DNA from: Dyella sp. C9
GTDB lineage: Bacteria > Pseudomonadota > Gammaproteobacteria > Xanthomonadales > Rhodanobacteraceae
DNA: 64,000 bases
Reading direction: 5' to 3'
Assembly (NCBI RefSeq): GCF_003332825.1
Contig: NZ_QIRF01000005.1
Coordinates: forward strand, 200,647 to 264,646
Numbering within the stretch: the first letter of the stretch is position 1; each line of letters begins with the position of its first letter. The notes under the pieces were generated by a model. That model saw only the letters and a list, made by a program, of their open reading frames with translations. It did not search any database and was not told the DNA's origin. Below, piece after piece: positions 9,252 through 18,800 of the stretch. Made by a program: the position numbers and the translations under genes.

Positions 9252-11000
9252 ATGGCTGCATGGCATTCGATCAGGCGGAGTCAGGCAGTTCACAAGCAGA
9301 ACGCGGCAGAGGCGCCCCAGCCCGGGCGGGATATACCTGCGTACTCTGGGGTGTCGCTGCTCACGAGAGCCGGGCGTATCGCGCGGCGATGGCTTCAGGC
9401 ATGCGTGCTCGCTCTGGTCATTCAATGCGGCACGGCGATGCCCGGGATGGCTCATGCGGTGATGCCCGCGCAGGATGAGGCCACCCCCGCCCCGGCGACG
9501 GCTGCGGAAACCCCGCAACAAGCCACGGTGCGCTTCTACAACCGTGACATCGTCACCTTCCGCTCCGACTTTCTCGGGCGCTCGCCCGAGCTGAGAGCCA
9601 AGAGCGCCGAGGACAACATCGGTCGCATCGCCGCCCAGCAAGGCGACGCCCCCGTCACCTTCAAGGATGCCCCGCAGGGAACGCTGATCCTGCTTGGCGG
9701 CGAACTGGTAGCGATCCTCACCCCGGACGACCTCGACAAGCTCAACAGCGAATCCATGGCCGATGTGCGTGAGCGCATCGCGCATAACCTGAGCGAGGCG
9801 GTCGCCGCTTCCAACGCGGCGAACTCTCCCAGACGCTTGCTCCAGGGCATTTTGCTTACGCTACTCGCGACCCTGGTGGCGCTGGGCCTGGCGTTGGCAC
9901 TTCGCTGGAGCAGCCGGCGCATCGACGGCGGGCTGCATCGCTGGCTGGAACGACGGCTCGTCGCGCTGCGCCATGAGTCCGCGCGACAGCTGGCGCTGAG
10001 CACGCGAACCATCGCCACTTGGATTGTCCGCGTGATCACCTGGATCATCGCCCTCGCGATCCTGGAGGAATGGCTGCGTTTCGTGCTCGGCCAGTTCCCG
10101 TATACCCAGCCATGGTCGGCCGCCATGCGTGGCTGGGTGATCAGGGAGCTGGGACACTGGGGTTCCGCCATCGCCAGCGCCATTCCCGGACTGGTGGCCG
10201 CGGTGGTGATCCTGCTGGTCGCCCGGGCGGTGACACAGGCCATCAGCATGACCTTTCGCGGCGTGCAGAGCGGCCGCTTCAAGCTCTTCGAGATCGACTC
10301 CGAACTGGCCGAGCCAACACGCAAACTCATCGTGGTGGTGGTGTGGCTATTCGCCATCGCCATGGCCTACCCCTATCTGCCTGGCGCGCAAACCGAGGCC
10401 TTCAAGGGGCTGAGCGTGCTGGTCGGCCTGATGGTGTCGCTCGGCGCCTCGGGCATCGTGGGCCAGGCCGCGAGCAGTTTCACCATCATCTACTCGCGCA
10501 CGATGAAGGTCGGCGACCTCATCCGCAGCGGTGATACCGAAGGCGTGGTGCTGCAGATCGGCCTGTTCACCACGCGCATCCGCACGCTGACCGGCGTGGA
10601 GGTGAGCATTCCCAACAACGTGGTGCTCGGCAGCCAGCTGCACAATTTCTCGCGCCATCCGCAGGGGCCGGGCATGTGGCTGGAAACCTGCGTGACCATC
10701 GGCTACGACACACCGTGGCGACAGGTGCAGCAGATGCTGCTGAGCGCCGCCGGCGAAACCGCGCTGATCGAGCGCGACCCCGCACCCTTCGTGCTGCAGA
10801 CCGCACTTTCCGACTTCTACGTGGAATACCGCCTGCGGGTACGCATCACCGATGTATCACGGAGGCTGGACGTTTTGAGCGAACTGCATTCGCGTATCCA
10901 GGACAACTTCAACACGTCGGGCGTACAGATCATGTCCCCGCACTACGTGACCGACCCCGCCGAACCCAAGGTCGTGGCACCCGGGCACTGGAATGGCTGA
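9252..11000 (+). CDS. MscS-family mechanosensitive ion channel
   Basis: The 582-residue inner-membrane protein has an exported N-terminal region (hydrophobic segment WLQACVLALVIQCGTAM near residue 50, then about 130 periplasmic residues). Several transmembrane helices follow. The MscS core runs from about residue 375 to the end: a pore helix rich in Gly/Ala/Ser (GLMVSLGASGIVGQAASSF), then the beta-domain with VSIPNNVVLGSQLHNFSR. It would open under membrane tension and release solutes. The long N-terminal segment before the signal core suggests translation could start later. It is 7 nt from the next barrel gene, so the two are probably cotranscribed. Confidence 0.9.
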   Translation: MAAWHSIRRSQAVHKQNAAEAPQPGRDIPAYSGVSLLTRAGRIARRWLQACVLALVIQCGTAMPGMAHAVMPAQDEATPAPATAAETPQQATVRFYNRDIVTFRSDFLGRSPELRAKSAEDNIGRIAAQQGDAPVTFKDAPQGTLILLGGELVAILTPDDLDKLNSESMADVRERIAHNLSEAVAASNAANSPRRLLQGILLTLLATLVALGLALALRWSSRRIDGGLHRWLERRLVALRHESARQLALSTRTIATWIVRVITWIIALAILEEWLRFVLGQFPYTQPWSAAMRGWVIRELGHWGSAIASAIPGLVAAVVILLVARAVTQAISMTFRGVQSGRFKLFEIDSELAEPTRKLIVVVVWLFAIAMAYPYLPGAQTEAFKGLSVLVGLMVSLGASGIVGQAASSFTIIYSRTMKVGDLIRSGDTEGVVLQIGLFTTRIRTLTGVEVSIPNNVVLGSQLHNFSRHPQGPGMWLETCVTIGYDTPWRQVQQMLLSAAGETALIERDPAPFVLQTALSDFYVEYRLRVRITDVSRRLDVLSELHSRIQDNFNTSGVQIMSPHYVTDPAEPKVVAPGHWNG

Positions 11001-11007
11001 GTGATCC

Positions 11008-11940
11008 ATGCGACATCACGCTTGCAAGCTGACATCGCTCACCGCCCTGCTCGCGCTCGCCGCCGTCGCGGCCCCCGCCAGCGCCACCGAAGGCGCCAGC
11101 GGCATGTATCTGCTCGGCGGACAGACGCTGGATGCCGGCCTCAGCCCACCACCAGGCTGGTACCTTGCCATGGCCGCCTCCCAATACAACGGCTCGGTCG
11201 GAGGCACCATCCAGGGTGGCCTGCGCGTCGCGGAGTTGCGCAAGAAGTCGGACGGGTTGACCACGTTCCTTATCTTTGCGCCCAAGCCACGGATACTCGG
11301 CGGCCAGCTGGTGCTGTCCGTGGGCATGCCCTATGCGTATCTTCGACTCACCGGCGAGATCGACGGGCCCAATGGCGTCCGCAAGGCGGCGGTCAGTGGC
11401 TCGGGCAAGGGGGATACCGTGATGGTCGCCCGCCTGGGTTGGCAGAGCGCCACGTTTTCGCACGCCGTATCGCTCACGGCATGGGCTCCAACCGGCGACT
11501 ACCAGAAAGGCTTCACGCCCTCGATCGGTCACAACCGCTGGGCCGGCGATGTCATGTGGGCATTCACCTATGCACCAGGCAACCATCGCACGGAGTTCTC
11601 CGGGGCCATCGGCTACGACTTCAACGGGCCCAACACGCTCACGCATTACCGCAGCGGCAACGAGGCGCATCTCGAACTGGGCCTGGGCCGGCGGCTGACA
11701 CCCCACCTCGAGCTGGGGCTGGGCGCCTATGCCTATCGCCAGGTCACGGCCGACAGCGGTGCCGGCGCCACGCTCGGTGCACTCAAGGGGCGGGTCTACG
11801 GCGCGGGTCCCGCCGTCAACTACAGCTTGCAGGTCGGCGGACATGGATTGGTATTCCTGGGGCGTTACTTCAAGGAGTTCGATGCCGAGCGTCATTTCCA
11901 GGGCAATCTCGCACTGATCTCCGCCACCTTGAGCCTATGA
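11008..11940 (+). CDS. Outer-membrane protein of the MetA-pathway (phenol-degradation associated) family
   Basis: The 310-residue product begins with a Sec signal peptide (LTALLALAAVAAPASA) and then reads YLLGGQTLDAGLSPPPGWY, the typical start of PF13557-like barrels (Phenol_MetA_deg/SphA group). It ends LALISATLSL. Related proteins are thought to take up hydrophobic aromatics, but experimental evidence is thin. Spacing of 7 nt after the MscS gene and about 100 nt before a diguanylate cyclase suggests one envelope operon. Confidence 0.78.
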   Translation: MRHHACKLTSLTALLALAAVAAPASATEGASGMYLLGGQTLDAGLSPPPGWYLAMAASQYNGSVGGTIQGGLRVAELRKKSDGLTTFLIFAPKPRILGGQLVLSVGMPYAYLRLTGEIDGPNGVRKAAVSGSGKGDTVMVARLGWQSATFSHAVSLTAWAPTGDYQKGFTPSIGHNRWAGDVMWAFTYAPGNHRTEFSGAIGYDFNGPNTLTHYRSGNEAHLELGLGRRLTPHLELGLGAYAYRQVTADSGAGATLGALKGRVYGAGPAVNYSLQVGGHGLVFLGRYFKEFDAERHFQGNLALISATLSL

Positions 11941-12042
11941 ACGCCAGCATGCCGTCCGTGGGGTTCTTCTCCGGTGGGCTCACGCCAGCCCATCGACAGA
12001 AACCTGCCGGCGAACGGCCGCTGCATGGCACAGGAGGATGGC

Positions 12043-13806
12043 ATGGCCACCCCGCCACCCCGATCCCGTTCGATTGACTGGCAGTTCAAGAGACTGGTCA
12101 TCACGTGCTGCCTGGCGCTGTTGCCATTCGCCGCGTGGGCGTTATTCCACCAGTGGATGGCGTACCAGGAGGCGCGGTCCGCCACTGCCGACCTGCGCCG
12201 CTTCCATATCGCTCTGATCGTCATGGAAGACCTTTCCAACGAGCGCATCGAGACCGCGCGCCGATTTACCAGCCAGGCCTCTGGCGAACCGGCCGAGCCG
12301 TTGCCGCTGCAAAGGCTGCGCGGTGAGCTGGACGCTCAACTGGGCCTGCTGGGCCAATCGGTCACTGCAACAAACTGCTCGGATTGCGCTTCGCTGCAAC
12401 GACGACTCCACTCGACCGAAGCCGCGCTTGCGCAAGCGCGCACAAACGTCGATGCCCTGCTAGCGCGAGGCGCCGATGCAACGACTTGCGAAGCCGCCAG
12501 CAATGTCATGGACCAATTGTTCGCCATCACCTCACAGCTATCGTCGCTGGCCGCGGCCACGGTGGCCCCTTCGGTACAGCACAATCCCGATACGGTGCGC
12601 TACGCCTACGTGGCCTCGTTCGCCTCCCTGCTTCGCGACTATGCCGGACAGATGGGCTCGGAGGTGTCCATGGGCCTGTCGCAAGCCTGCCCACTGACCA
12701 GGGCGGAGTCGCTGCGCATCGAACAGCTCGCCGGAAAGATCCGCTTGCTCTACTGGTTGAGCGGCACGGTGGTGCGGGCAAGGCCGCTGCTGGACGGCGA
12801 GCTCATCGCGCGCATCGACCAGGAGTACATGAAGAAGGGCCTGGACTACACCCGACGAGTCGCCAGTGACCACCTGGCCGGCCGCACGGACGTATCGCCG
12901 CTGGAATTTCGCCGCAGCTACACCGGCTTCATGGCGCCGATCGTCGAGCTGCGCAACGTGGCCCTGGACCTGGCCGCCACGAGCCTGCGGCACGACCAGC
13001 GACAACAGGGCGCGCTGGTCATCGTACTGGTGGGCGGCCTGCTGTTGCTGGCCGCGCTGCTGCTGTTGGTCACGCGCCGGTTCCACGAGAAGATCGTCCG
13101 GCCTTTCATCATGGCCAACGATGCCGTGCTCGACATTGCCGCCGACCGCGACCCGGGCGACCTGAAGCACGCGAGCTTCCATGGCGAGATCGGTGACCTG
13201 TTCTCCGCGCTGGGCATGCTCTGGAGCGGCAACAAGCGCCGGCTGGAACTGGAGCAGGAACGCGAGCGGCTGATGGCCGAACTCAAACGCATGGCCGAAA
13301 CCGACCACCTGACCGGCCTGCTCAACCGGCGGGCGTTCGAGCACGAGGTGCTCGCGCTGCTGGGCGATCGACGAAGCAGCGATGCCTGGATCGTGCTCAC
13401 TTCCTTCGACGTCGACCATTTCAAGCACATCAACGACACCTACGGCCACGAGGCCGGCGATCTCGCATTGCAGAAGCTGGCGGAGCTTTGCCGGGAAACC
13501 TGGCGATCGGGCGACGTGGTGGGTCGCGTGGGCGGCGAGGAGTTTGTGGCGCTTTCCGTGGTTGACGACCCGGCGCAAGCCACGGCCGCGGCGCAAAGGT
13601 TGATGGAGCGGCTCCATCAGACATCCATCAAGCTTCCCAACGGAGCAACCTTCCGCATGACGGTGAGCTTCGGCGTGGTATTTGCGCGGCGTGCCGGCGT
13701 ACCTACGCTCGCCGCACTGAACCGACAGGCCGATGCCCTGCTCTACCAAGCCAAGTCGTCGGGCCGCGACCGGCTGGAAAGCGCCCGGTTTTCCATCGAA
13801 ACCTAG
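12043..13806 (+). CDS. Membrane diguanylate cyclase (GGDEF)
   Basis: The 587-residue product has TM1 (about 18-35), a periplasmic helical sensor of about 285 residues, TM2 (about 323-345), a HAMP-like linker and a GGDEF domain. The active-site signature is GGEEF at 497-501, a catalytically competent variant. An inhibitory RxxD site (RSGD, 488-491) lies five residues before it, implying product inhibition by c-di-GMP. The sensor contains Cys pairs (CSDCAS) but no recognised ligand domain. Start at 12043 follows AGGAGG. The gene follows the MscS channel and a beta-barrel, so an envelope signal is plausible. Confidence 0.92.
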   Translation: MATPPPRSRSIDWQFKRLVITCCLALLPFAAWALFHQWMAYQEARSATADLRRFHIALIVMEDLSNERIETARRFTSQASGEPAEPLPLQRLRGELDAQLGLLGQSVTATNCSDCASLQRRLHSTEAALAQARTNVDALLARGADATTCEAASNVMDQLFAITSQLSSLAAATVAPSVQHNPDTVRYAYVASFASLLRDYAGQMGSEVSMGLSQACPLTRAESLRIEQLAGKIRLLYWLSGTVVRARPLLDGELIARIDQEYMKKGLDYTRRVASDHLAGRTDVSPLEFRRSYTGFMAPIVELRNVALDLAATSLRHDQRQQGALVIVLVGGLLLLAALLLLVTRRFHEKIVRPFIMANDAVLDIAADRDPGDLKHASFHGEIGDLFSALGMLWSGNKRRLELEQERERLMAELKRMAETDHLTGLLNRRAFEHEVLALLGDRRSSDAWIVLTSFDVDHFKHINDTYGHEAGDLALQKLAELCRETWRSGDVVGRVGGEEFVALSVVDDPAQATAAAQRLMERLHQTSIKLPNGATFRMTVSFGVVFARRAGVPTLAALNRQADALLYQAKSSGRDRLESARFSIET

Positions 13807-14155
13807 GCCGGAGGCGAGACGCCACGAAAAACCCGCGCATCTGCACCTGCTCTCCTGGATGTGAGTTGCCCCAGGCACCCGACGAACCTTGTGGCAGACG
13901 CAATCACGGCACATTCACCTCACTCTCACGCCATGCTGCACCGACCTATCCACGCGCCTCTACGAAATTCTACGAATTCATTTGTAGGTGGTTGCAGGCG
14001 TAGAGTTTGGGTCCCGCCTAGCCCGTGCATCCACGGGGTGCGAGCATGGCCCATTCACGCCGGGCAGGTGAACCGTCGTTGCTGTCGCTGTCGATGCCCC
14101 ACCGAACATCTGATCTGCATACACCTGACTGCATGAATGCCGAGGAGGCAGCATC
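13807..14155. other. Intergenic region before the DUF2092 gene
   Basis: No coding sequence is supported. The notable element is the operator-like repeat at 13960-13987. A GAGGAGG ribosome-binding site sits at 14141-14147 for the next gene. Confidence 0.45.
13960..13987 (+). promoter_or_regulatory. Operator-like repeat upstream of the DUF2092 operon
   Basis: CTACGAA occurs at 13960 and 13970, exactly one helical turn apart. The second copy is half of an imperfect palindrome, CTACGAATTCATTTGTAG (13970-13987). It stands out as AT-rich against its flanks. The cognate regulator is unknown. Confidence 0.35.
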
Positions 14156-14953
14156 ATGAAACGCAAGTGGCATTTACCCTGCCTGGCGGTATGGGTGGCG
14201 TGCGCTGCCGCACCCGCCTGGGCACTTGACGATACCAAGCCGGCAGCGGCACAGGCGCCCGCCGATGAAGCGCCTGCGGTGGAGCCGTCGGCTATCCATG
14301 CGATAGACCTGATGGCGCAGAAGCTTCGTTCGCTCAAGTCCTTTACCGTGGTTGCCAACATCACCAACGAGGACGTGCTGCAGTCCGGGCAGAAGGTCAC
14401 CTATGGTGGCACGGTGACCTACAAGGTGCGTACGCCCGACCGCTTCTTCGCGTCGGTGGACAGTGATCGCAAGCAACGCAGCTTCTACTACGACGGATCG
14501 AAGTTCACGATCTATGCGCCGCGCATGCACTACTACGCCCAAGAGCCCATGACCGGCAGCGTGGCCCAGCTCGTGGATACGGCCCAGCAGAAGTACGGCA
14601 TCGACATGCCCCTGGCCGATCTCTTCTATTGGGGCACGGACAAGGCGCCGACCTCGGCGATCCAGTCGGCCACGGTGATCGGCCCGGCCCGCATCGGAAA
14701 GACCGAGTGTGACCACCTGCTGATGCGCCAGTCCGGCGTGGACTGGCAGCTGTGGATCTCAAGGCAGACCCTGCTTCCCGCCAAGCTCGTCATCGCCAAC
14801 CTCGACGACCCGACGCAGCCCGAGTACTCGGCGACGTTCCAGTGGGATGCCGACAGCCAGCTCGCCGACAGCGCGTTCACCTTCAATCCGACCCCGGAGG
14901 ATCACCCGATCAAGATCGCCGAGGACACGCAGGCTAAGGAGGCGTCGCCATGA
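14156..14953 (+). CDS. DUF2092 family exported protein
   Basis: The 265-residue product has a Sec signal peptide (cleavage near AWA/LDD). Its single domain reads LKSFTVVANITNEDVLQSGQKVTYGGTVTYKVRTPDRFF and matches the DUF2092 pattern. The fold resembles lipoprotein-carrier (LolA/LolB-like) half-barrels, so a periplasmic lipid- or ligand-binding role is possible but unproven. A strong GAGGAGG precedes the ATG. The stop codon overlaps the start of the next exported protein (ATGA), so the two are coupled and likely work together. Confidence 0.85.
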   Translation: MKRKWHLPCLAVWVACAAAPAWALDDTKPAAAQAPADEAPAVEPSAIHAIDLMAQKLRSLKSFTVVANITNEDVLQSGQKVTYGGTVTYKVRTPDRFFASVDSDRKQRSFYYDGSKFTIYAPRMHYYAQEPMTGSVAQLVDTAQQKYGIDMPLADLFYWGTDKAPTSAIQSATVIGPARIGKTECDHLLMRQSGVDWQLWISRQTLLPAKLVIANLDDPTQPEYSATFQWDADSQLADSAFTFNPTPEDHPIKIAEDTQAKEASP

Positions 14954-15504
14954 AAAGCTGCATTGTCTCCCCCCGAATCGGCCTGTACGGCGTCGTACTG
15001 CTTGCCACGGCCTTCCTGGTGCTTCCCCCTGCACTGGAAGCGGCGCGCGGCGGCCCCCGCGGTGGCGGTGGAGGTCGGGCCATGGCCAGCCAGCCGCGCG
15101 CCAGTTCGCGCTCGTCGATCAACGCGCAGCCCCGTGGCAACTACGGCGGCGGTGGCGGCAACCGCAACTTCAATGGCAATGGCAGTGGCAACCGCAACAT
15201 CAACAACAATCGCAACGTGAACCGGAACACCAATGTGAACGTCAATCGCGACGTGCACGTCGATGCCGACAACGACTGGGATCACCACGGCTGGGATTAC
15301 CACCCGGTGGCTACCGCCGCCGCAGTGACCGCCACGGTCGCGGTGACCTCCGCGGTGGTCGGCTCGATCGTGAACTCGGTTCCGCCAAGCTGCCAGACGG
15401 TCGTGTCCAACGGCGTCACCTATTCCCAATGCGGGAATACCTGGTACCAGCCCAGCTACTCCGGCAGCCAGGTCCAATACGTCGTCGTCAATCCGCCTTA
15501 TTGA
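14950..15504 (+). CDS. Gly/Asn-rich exported hypothetical protein
   Basis: The 184-residue product has a hydrophobic signal (VVLLATAFLVLPPALEA). A low-complexity stretch follows: Gly-rich (residues about 35-75), then Asn/Arg/Val-rich (NRNINNNRNVNRNTNVNVNR). After an acidic-His patch (DNDWDHHGWDYHP) come a hydrophobic Ala/Val/Thr segment (TAAAVTATVAVTSAVVGSIV) that may span a membrane and a small C-terminal domain with two Cys (CQTV..SQCGNTWYQP). I recognise no functional family. The ATGA overlap with the DUF2092 gene implies a shared envelope task. Confidence 0.8.
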   Translation: MKSCIVSPRIGLYGVVLLATAFLVLPPALEAARGGPRGGGGGRAMASQPRASSRSSINAQPRGNYGGGGGNRNFNGNGSGNRNINNNRNVNRNTNVNVNRDVHVDADNDWDHHGWDYHPVATAAAVTATVAVTSAVVGSIVNSVPPSCQTVVSNGVTYSQCGNTWYQPSYSGSQVQYVVVNPPY

Positions 15505-15871
15505 GGTGGCGCGCTCGACCACCCACCGGGCCCGGCGCCTGGTGGGTGGCGGTGCTGCCATGCGCGGTGGCCACCCTGCGCCTGGTCTCTTATCCATCAC
15601 CGCGCTACATCACCAAGGCCATAGCCGAGAGTTTGCAATCGAAGTCGCCGCGTAGCGAAGCATCGCAGCAGCACTGAGAGCGCGATGGGCCATGTGGGCT
15701 GCTGCCCGCCACGCGACCTCGCACGGCATCGACTTCATCTTCACGCAGCGACTGTGCTCTCGCGACCCGATGTTCACGCAATTTTTTTGCGTCGGCTAGA
15801 CGCGGCATCGGGTACTAAGTTGGTGGGGAATCGAGCGCGTTGGAGTCATCCTGAACAAGGGACGTGGCGCC
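15505..15871. other. Intergenic region before the giant TpsA gene
   Basis: This contains the hairpin at 15519-15549 and, 80-96 nt before the TpsA start, the palindrome ACGCAA-TTTTT-TTGCGT (15776-15792). The palindrome could be an operator or a short hairpin. No supported coding sequence was seen. Confidence 0.4.
15519..15549 (+). terminator. Hairpin after the DUF2092 operon
   Basis: Perfect 9-bp stem CCACCCACC / GGTGGGTGG with a 13-nt GC-rich loop, 15 nt after the stop codon. No T-tract follows. Confidence 0.5.
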
Positions 15872-18800
15872 ATGAACCATATCTACAGGCTGTGCTGGAA
15901 TCGCTCCATCGGGCAATGGGTCGTTGCATCGGAACTGGCGAGCGCCTGGTCTGCAGGCGTCACCCGCACCCGCACCAAAACACACAAGCGCTTGCTGGCG
16001 CTGTCATTGCTCGCGGCGTCCCTGTTGGTGGTCACGGGAGCCTACGCGGGCACCAACCCCAGCGGCGGACAAATCACCGACGGCGTGGGCCGCATCCAGC
16101 AATCGGGCGATACGACCACCATCCAGCAGAGCAGCCCCACGCTGCAACTGAACTGGCAGAGCTTCAATCTCAGCCAGGACGCGACCGTCGATTTTCTCCA
16201 GCCCAGCGCCAGTGCGATTGCGGTCAACCGCATACTCAGCACCACGCCGAGCGACATCTATGGCCGCCTCAATGCCAACGGGCAGGTGTGGCTGATCAAT
16301 CCCAGCGGCATTCTGTTCGGGCCTAGTGCCCAGGTGAACGTGGGCGGCATCGTCGCTTCCACGCTCGACGTTGCCGCCAATGGCCTTGGCGGCAACAGTG
16401 TCTCGTTCAGCGGCCCTGGCAAGGGCAGCATCGTCAACCAGGGCGCCATTACCGCCGCCAACGGCGGCTATGCGGCGCTGCTCGCCAACCAGGTATCCAA
16501 CCAGGGTGCCATCAGCGCGCACCTGGGCACCGTGGCACTCGCGGGCGGCAGCGCGGTCACGCTCACCTTCGACAACGCACAACTGGTGCATGTGCAGGTG
16601 GCCGCCAGCACGCTTAACAACCTGGCGGAGAATCGCCAGCTGCTGGTGGCCGACGGTGGCCACGTCATCATGACGGCGGGAGCGCAAAATACCCTGCTGG
16701 CCAGCGCGGTGAACAATACCGGCAAGATTCGCGCGCAGACGGTGGAGAATCACGATGGCACCATCACCTTGCTCGGTGGCATGCAGGCCGGCGTGGTCAA
16801 TGTCGCCGGCACGCTCGACGCCAGCGCCCCGAACGGTGGCGACGGTGGCTCCATCGAGACCTCGGCGGCGCAATTCCATCTCGCCGCGGATGCCCAGGTA
16901 ACGGCGGCCGCACCGCACGGGCGCGCCGGCAGTTGGCTGGTGGACCCCACCGACCTGACCATCGACCCGGCCGCGGCTACCGCGATCTCCTCCACGCTGC
17001 AGGGTGGCACCAGCGTCATCGAACAGACCACCGCCGACGGTACCACCGGTGATGGCGTGCAGTCGCCCGGTGCGGGCGACATCAATGTCAATGCGCCGAT
17101 CAGCTGGACCAACGCTGCGGCCAACCTCACGCTGGAAGCCCTCAACGCCATCAACGTCAATGCGGCGATCAACGGCGCGGGTGCGGTCACGATGCAGGCC
17201 AATGGCGCCAACCTGACGATTGCCTCGGGAGCGTCGATCGTAGGCGGCGCAGGCGTGATCCTCACCACGTCGGCCAATTTCGTGAACAACGCGGGTAGCG
17301 CTGCGGTGAGTACCGGCACATCGTCACCGTGGCTGATCTACTCCACCAACCCCACGCTCAACACCACGGGCGGACTGACACCCGACTTCATCCAGTACAA
17401 CACCACCTATCCCGACCAGCCGGTGGCCTCCGGCAATGGCTTTCTCTATACGCTCGCGCCGGTGGTCAACTACACCGGACTGACCGGTACCGTCAGCAAG
17501 GTCTATGACGGCACCACCGTCGCCAATCTCACCGGCGCCAACCTGCTGGTGACCGGACTGGTCAACGGCGACAAGATCACGGCCGCCACCGGCTCCTATG
17601 CCACGGCCAACGCAGGCACGCAGATCGTGGTCAACTCCCCGACCTCGGTCGCCCAGGTCACCTTCATGGATTCCACGGGAACCATTCCCGTGTATGGCTA
17701 CCGCGCCACGGGCACGCCATCGAGTTCGGCCATCGGCACCATCACGCCCGCGCCCCTGACCGCCACCATCATCAACAACCCGACCAAGACCTACGATGGC
17801 TCCGCCGCGGCCTCGCTGACGTCCATCAACTACAGCTTCACCGGCTTCGTGCTCGGCCAGGGCGCCACCGTCAACCAGGCAAGCTCGGTCAACTACAGCA
17901 CCGCCACCGCGGGTACCGATATCCCGATCACCGCGACCTTCACCTCGACCAATTTCGTCGCCAACAGCGGCACCCTGCTTTCCAACTACACCTTGCCGGC
18001 CTCCGCCACCGGCCCCGGCACGATCAACCCGGCGCCCGTGCAGATCAGCGGATTGCTGGCCAACGACAAGGTGTATGACGGCACCACCGCCGCCACGCTC
18101 AATACCAGCGACGCCGCCTTGTACGGCGTCATCAGCGGCGATGTGGGACAGGTGGGCCTGAGCTCGACCTCGGCCGTGGGCAACTTCACGACGCCCAACG
18201 TCGGCACCGACATCTCGGTGATACCCAGCGGGTTCGTGCTGACCGGCGCCAAGGCCGTCGACTACCAGATCATCGTGCCGCTCTACCTCACCGCCGACAT
18301 CACGCCCAAGCAGCTGACCATCACCGGCGTTACCGCCAACAACAAGGTTTACGACGCCACCACCGTCGCTTCGCTCAACCTCGGCGACGCGAGCATTTCC
18401 GGTGTCATACCCTCGGATGCTGGCAATGTGACCCTGTCGACCACCGGCGCCACCGGCAATTTCAGCCAGTCCGACGTGGGCAACAACCTGCGCGTATCCG
18501 CCTCCGGGATGACCCTGGGCGGTTCGGCCGCGGGCAACTACACCCTTGCGGCACTGGCCGGCGTGACGGCCGACATCACGCCTGCGCCCTTGACCATCAC
18601 ACTGCTGAAGGACCCTGAGAAGGTCTACGACGGCAGCGTCACGGCGGTGCTGGACGATACCTACTTCACGGTCACCGGATTTGTCGATGGCCAGAGCGCC
18701 ACCCTCACCCAGGGCAACGTGGTCTACGCCACACCCAATGCCGGCACCGGTATTCCGGTGACGGCCACGCTCGCTCCGTCCGACTTCACGCCGGCTGCGG

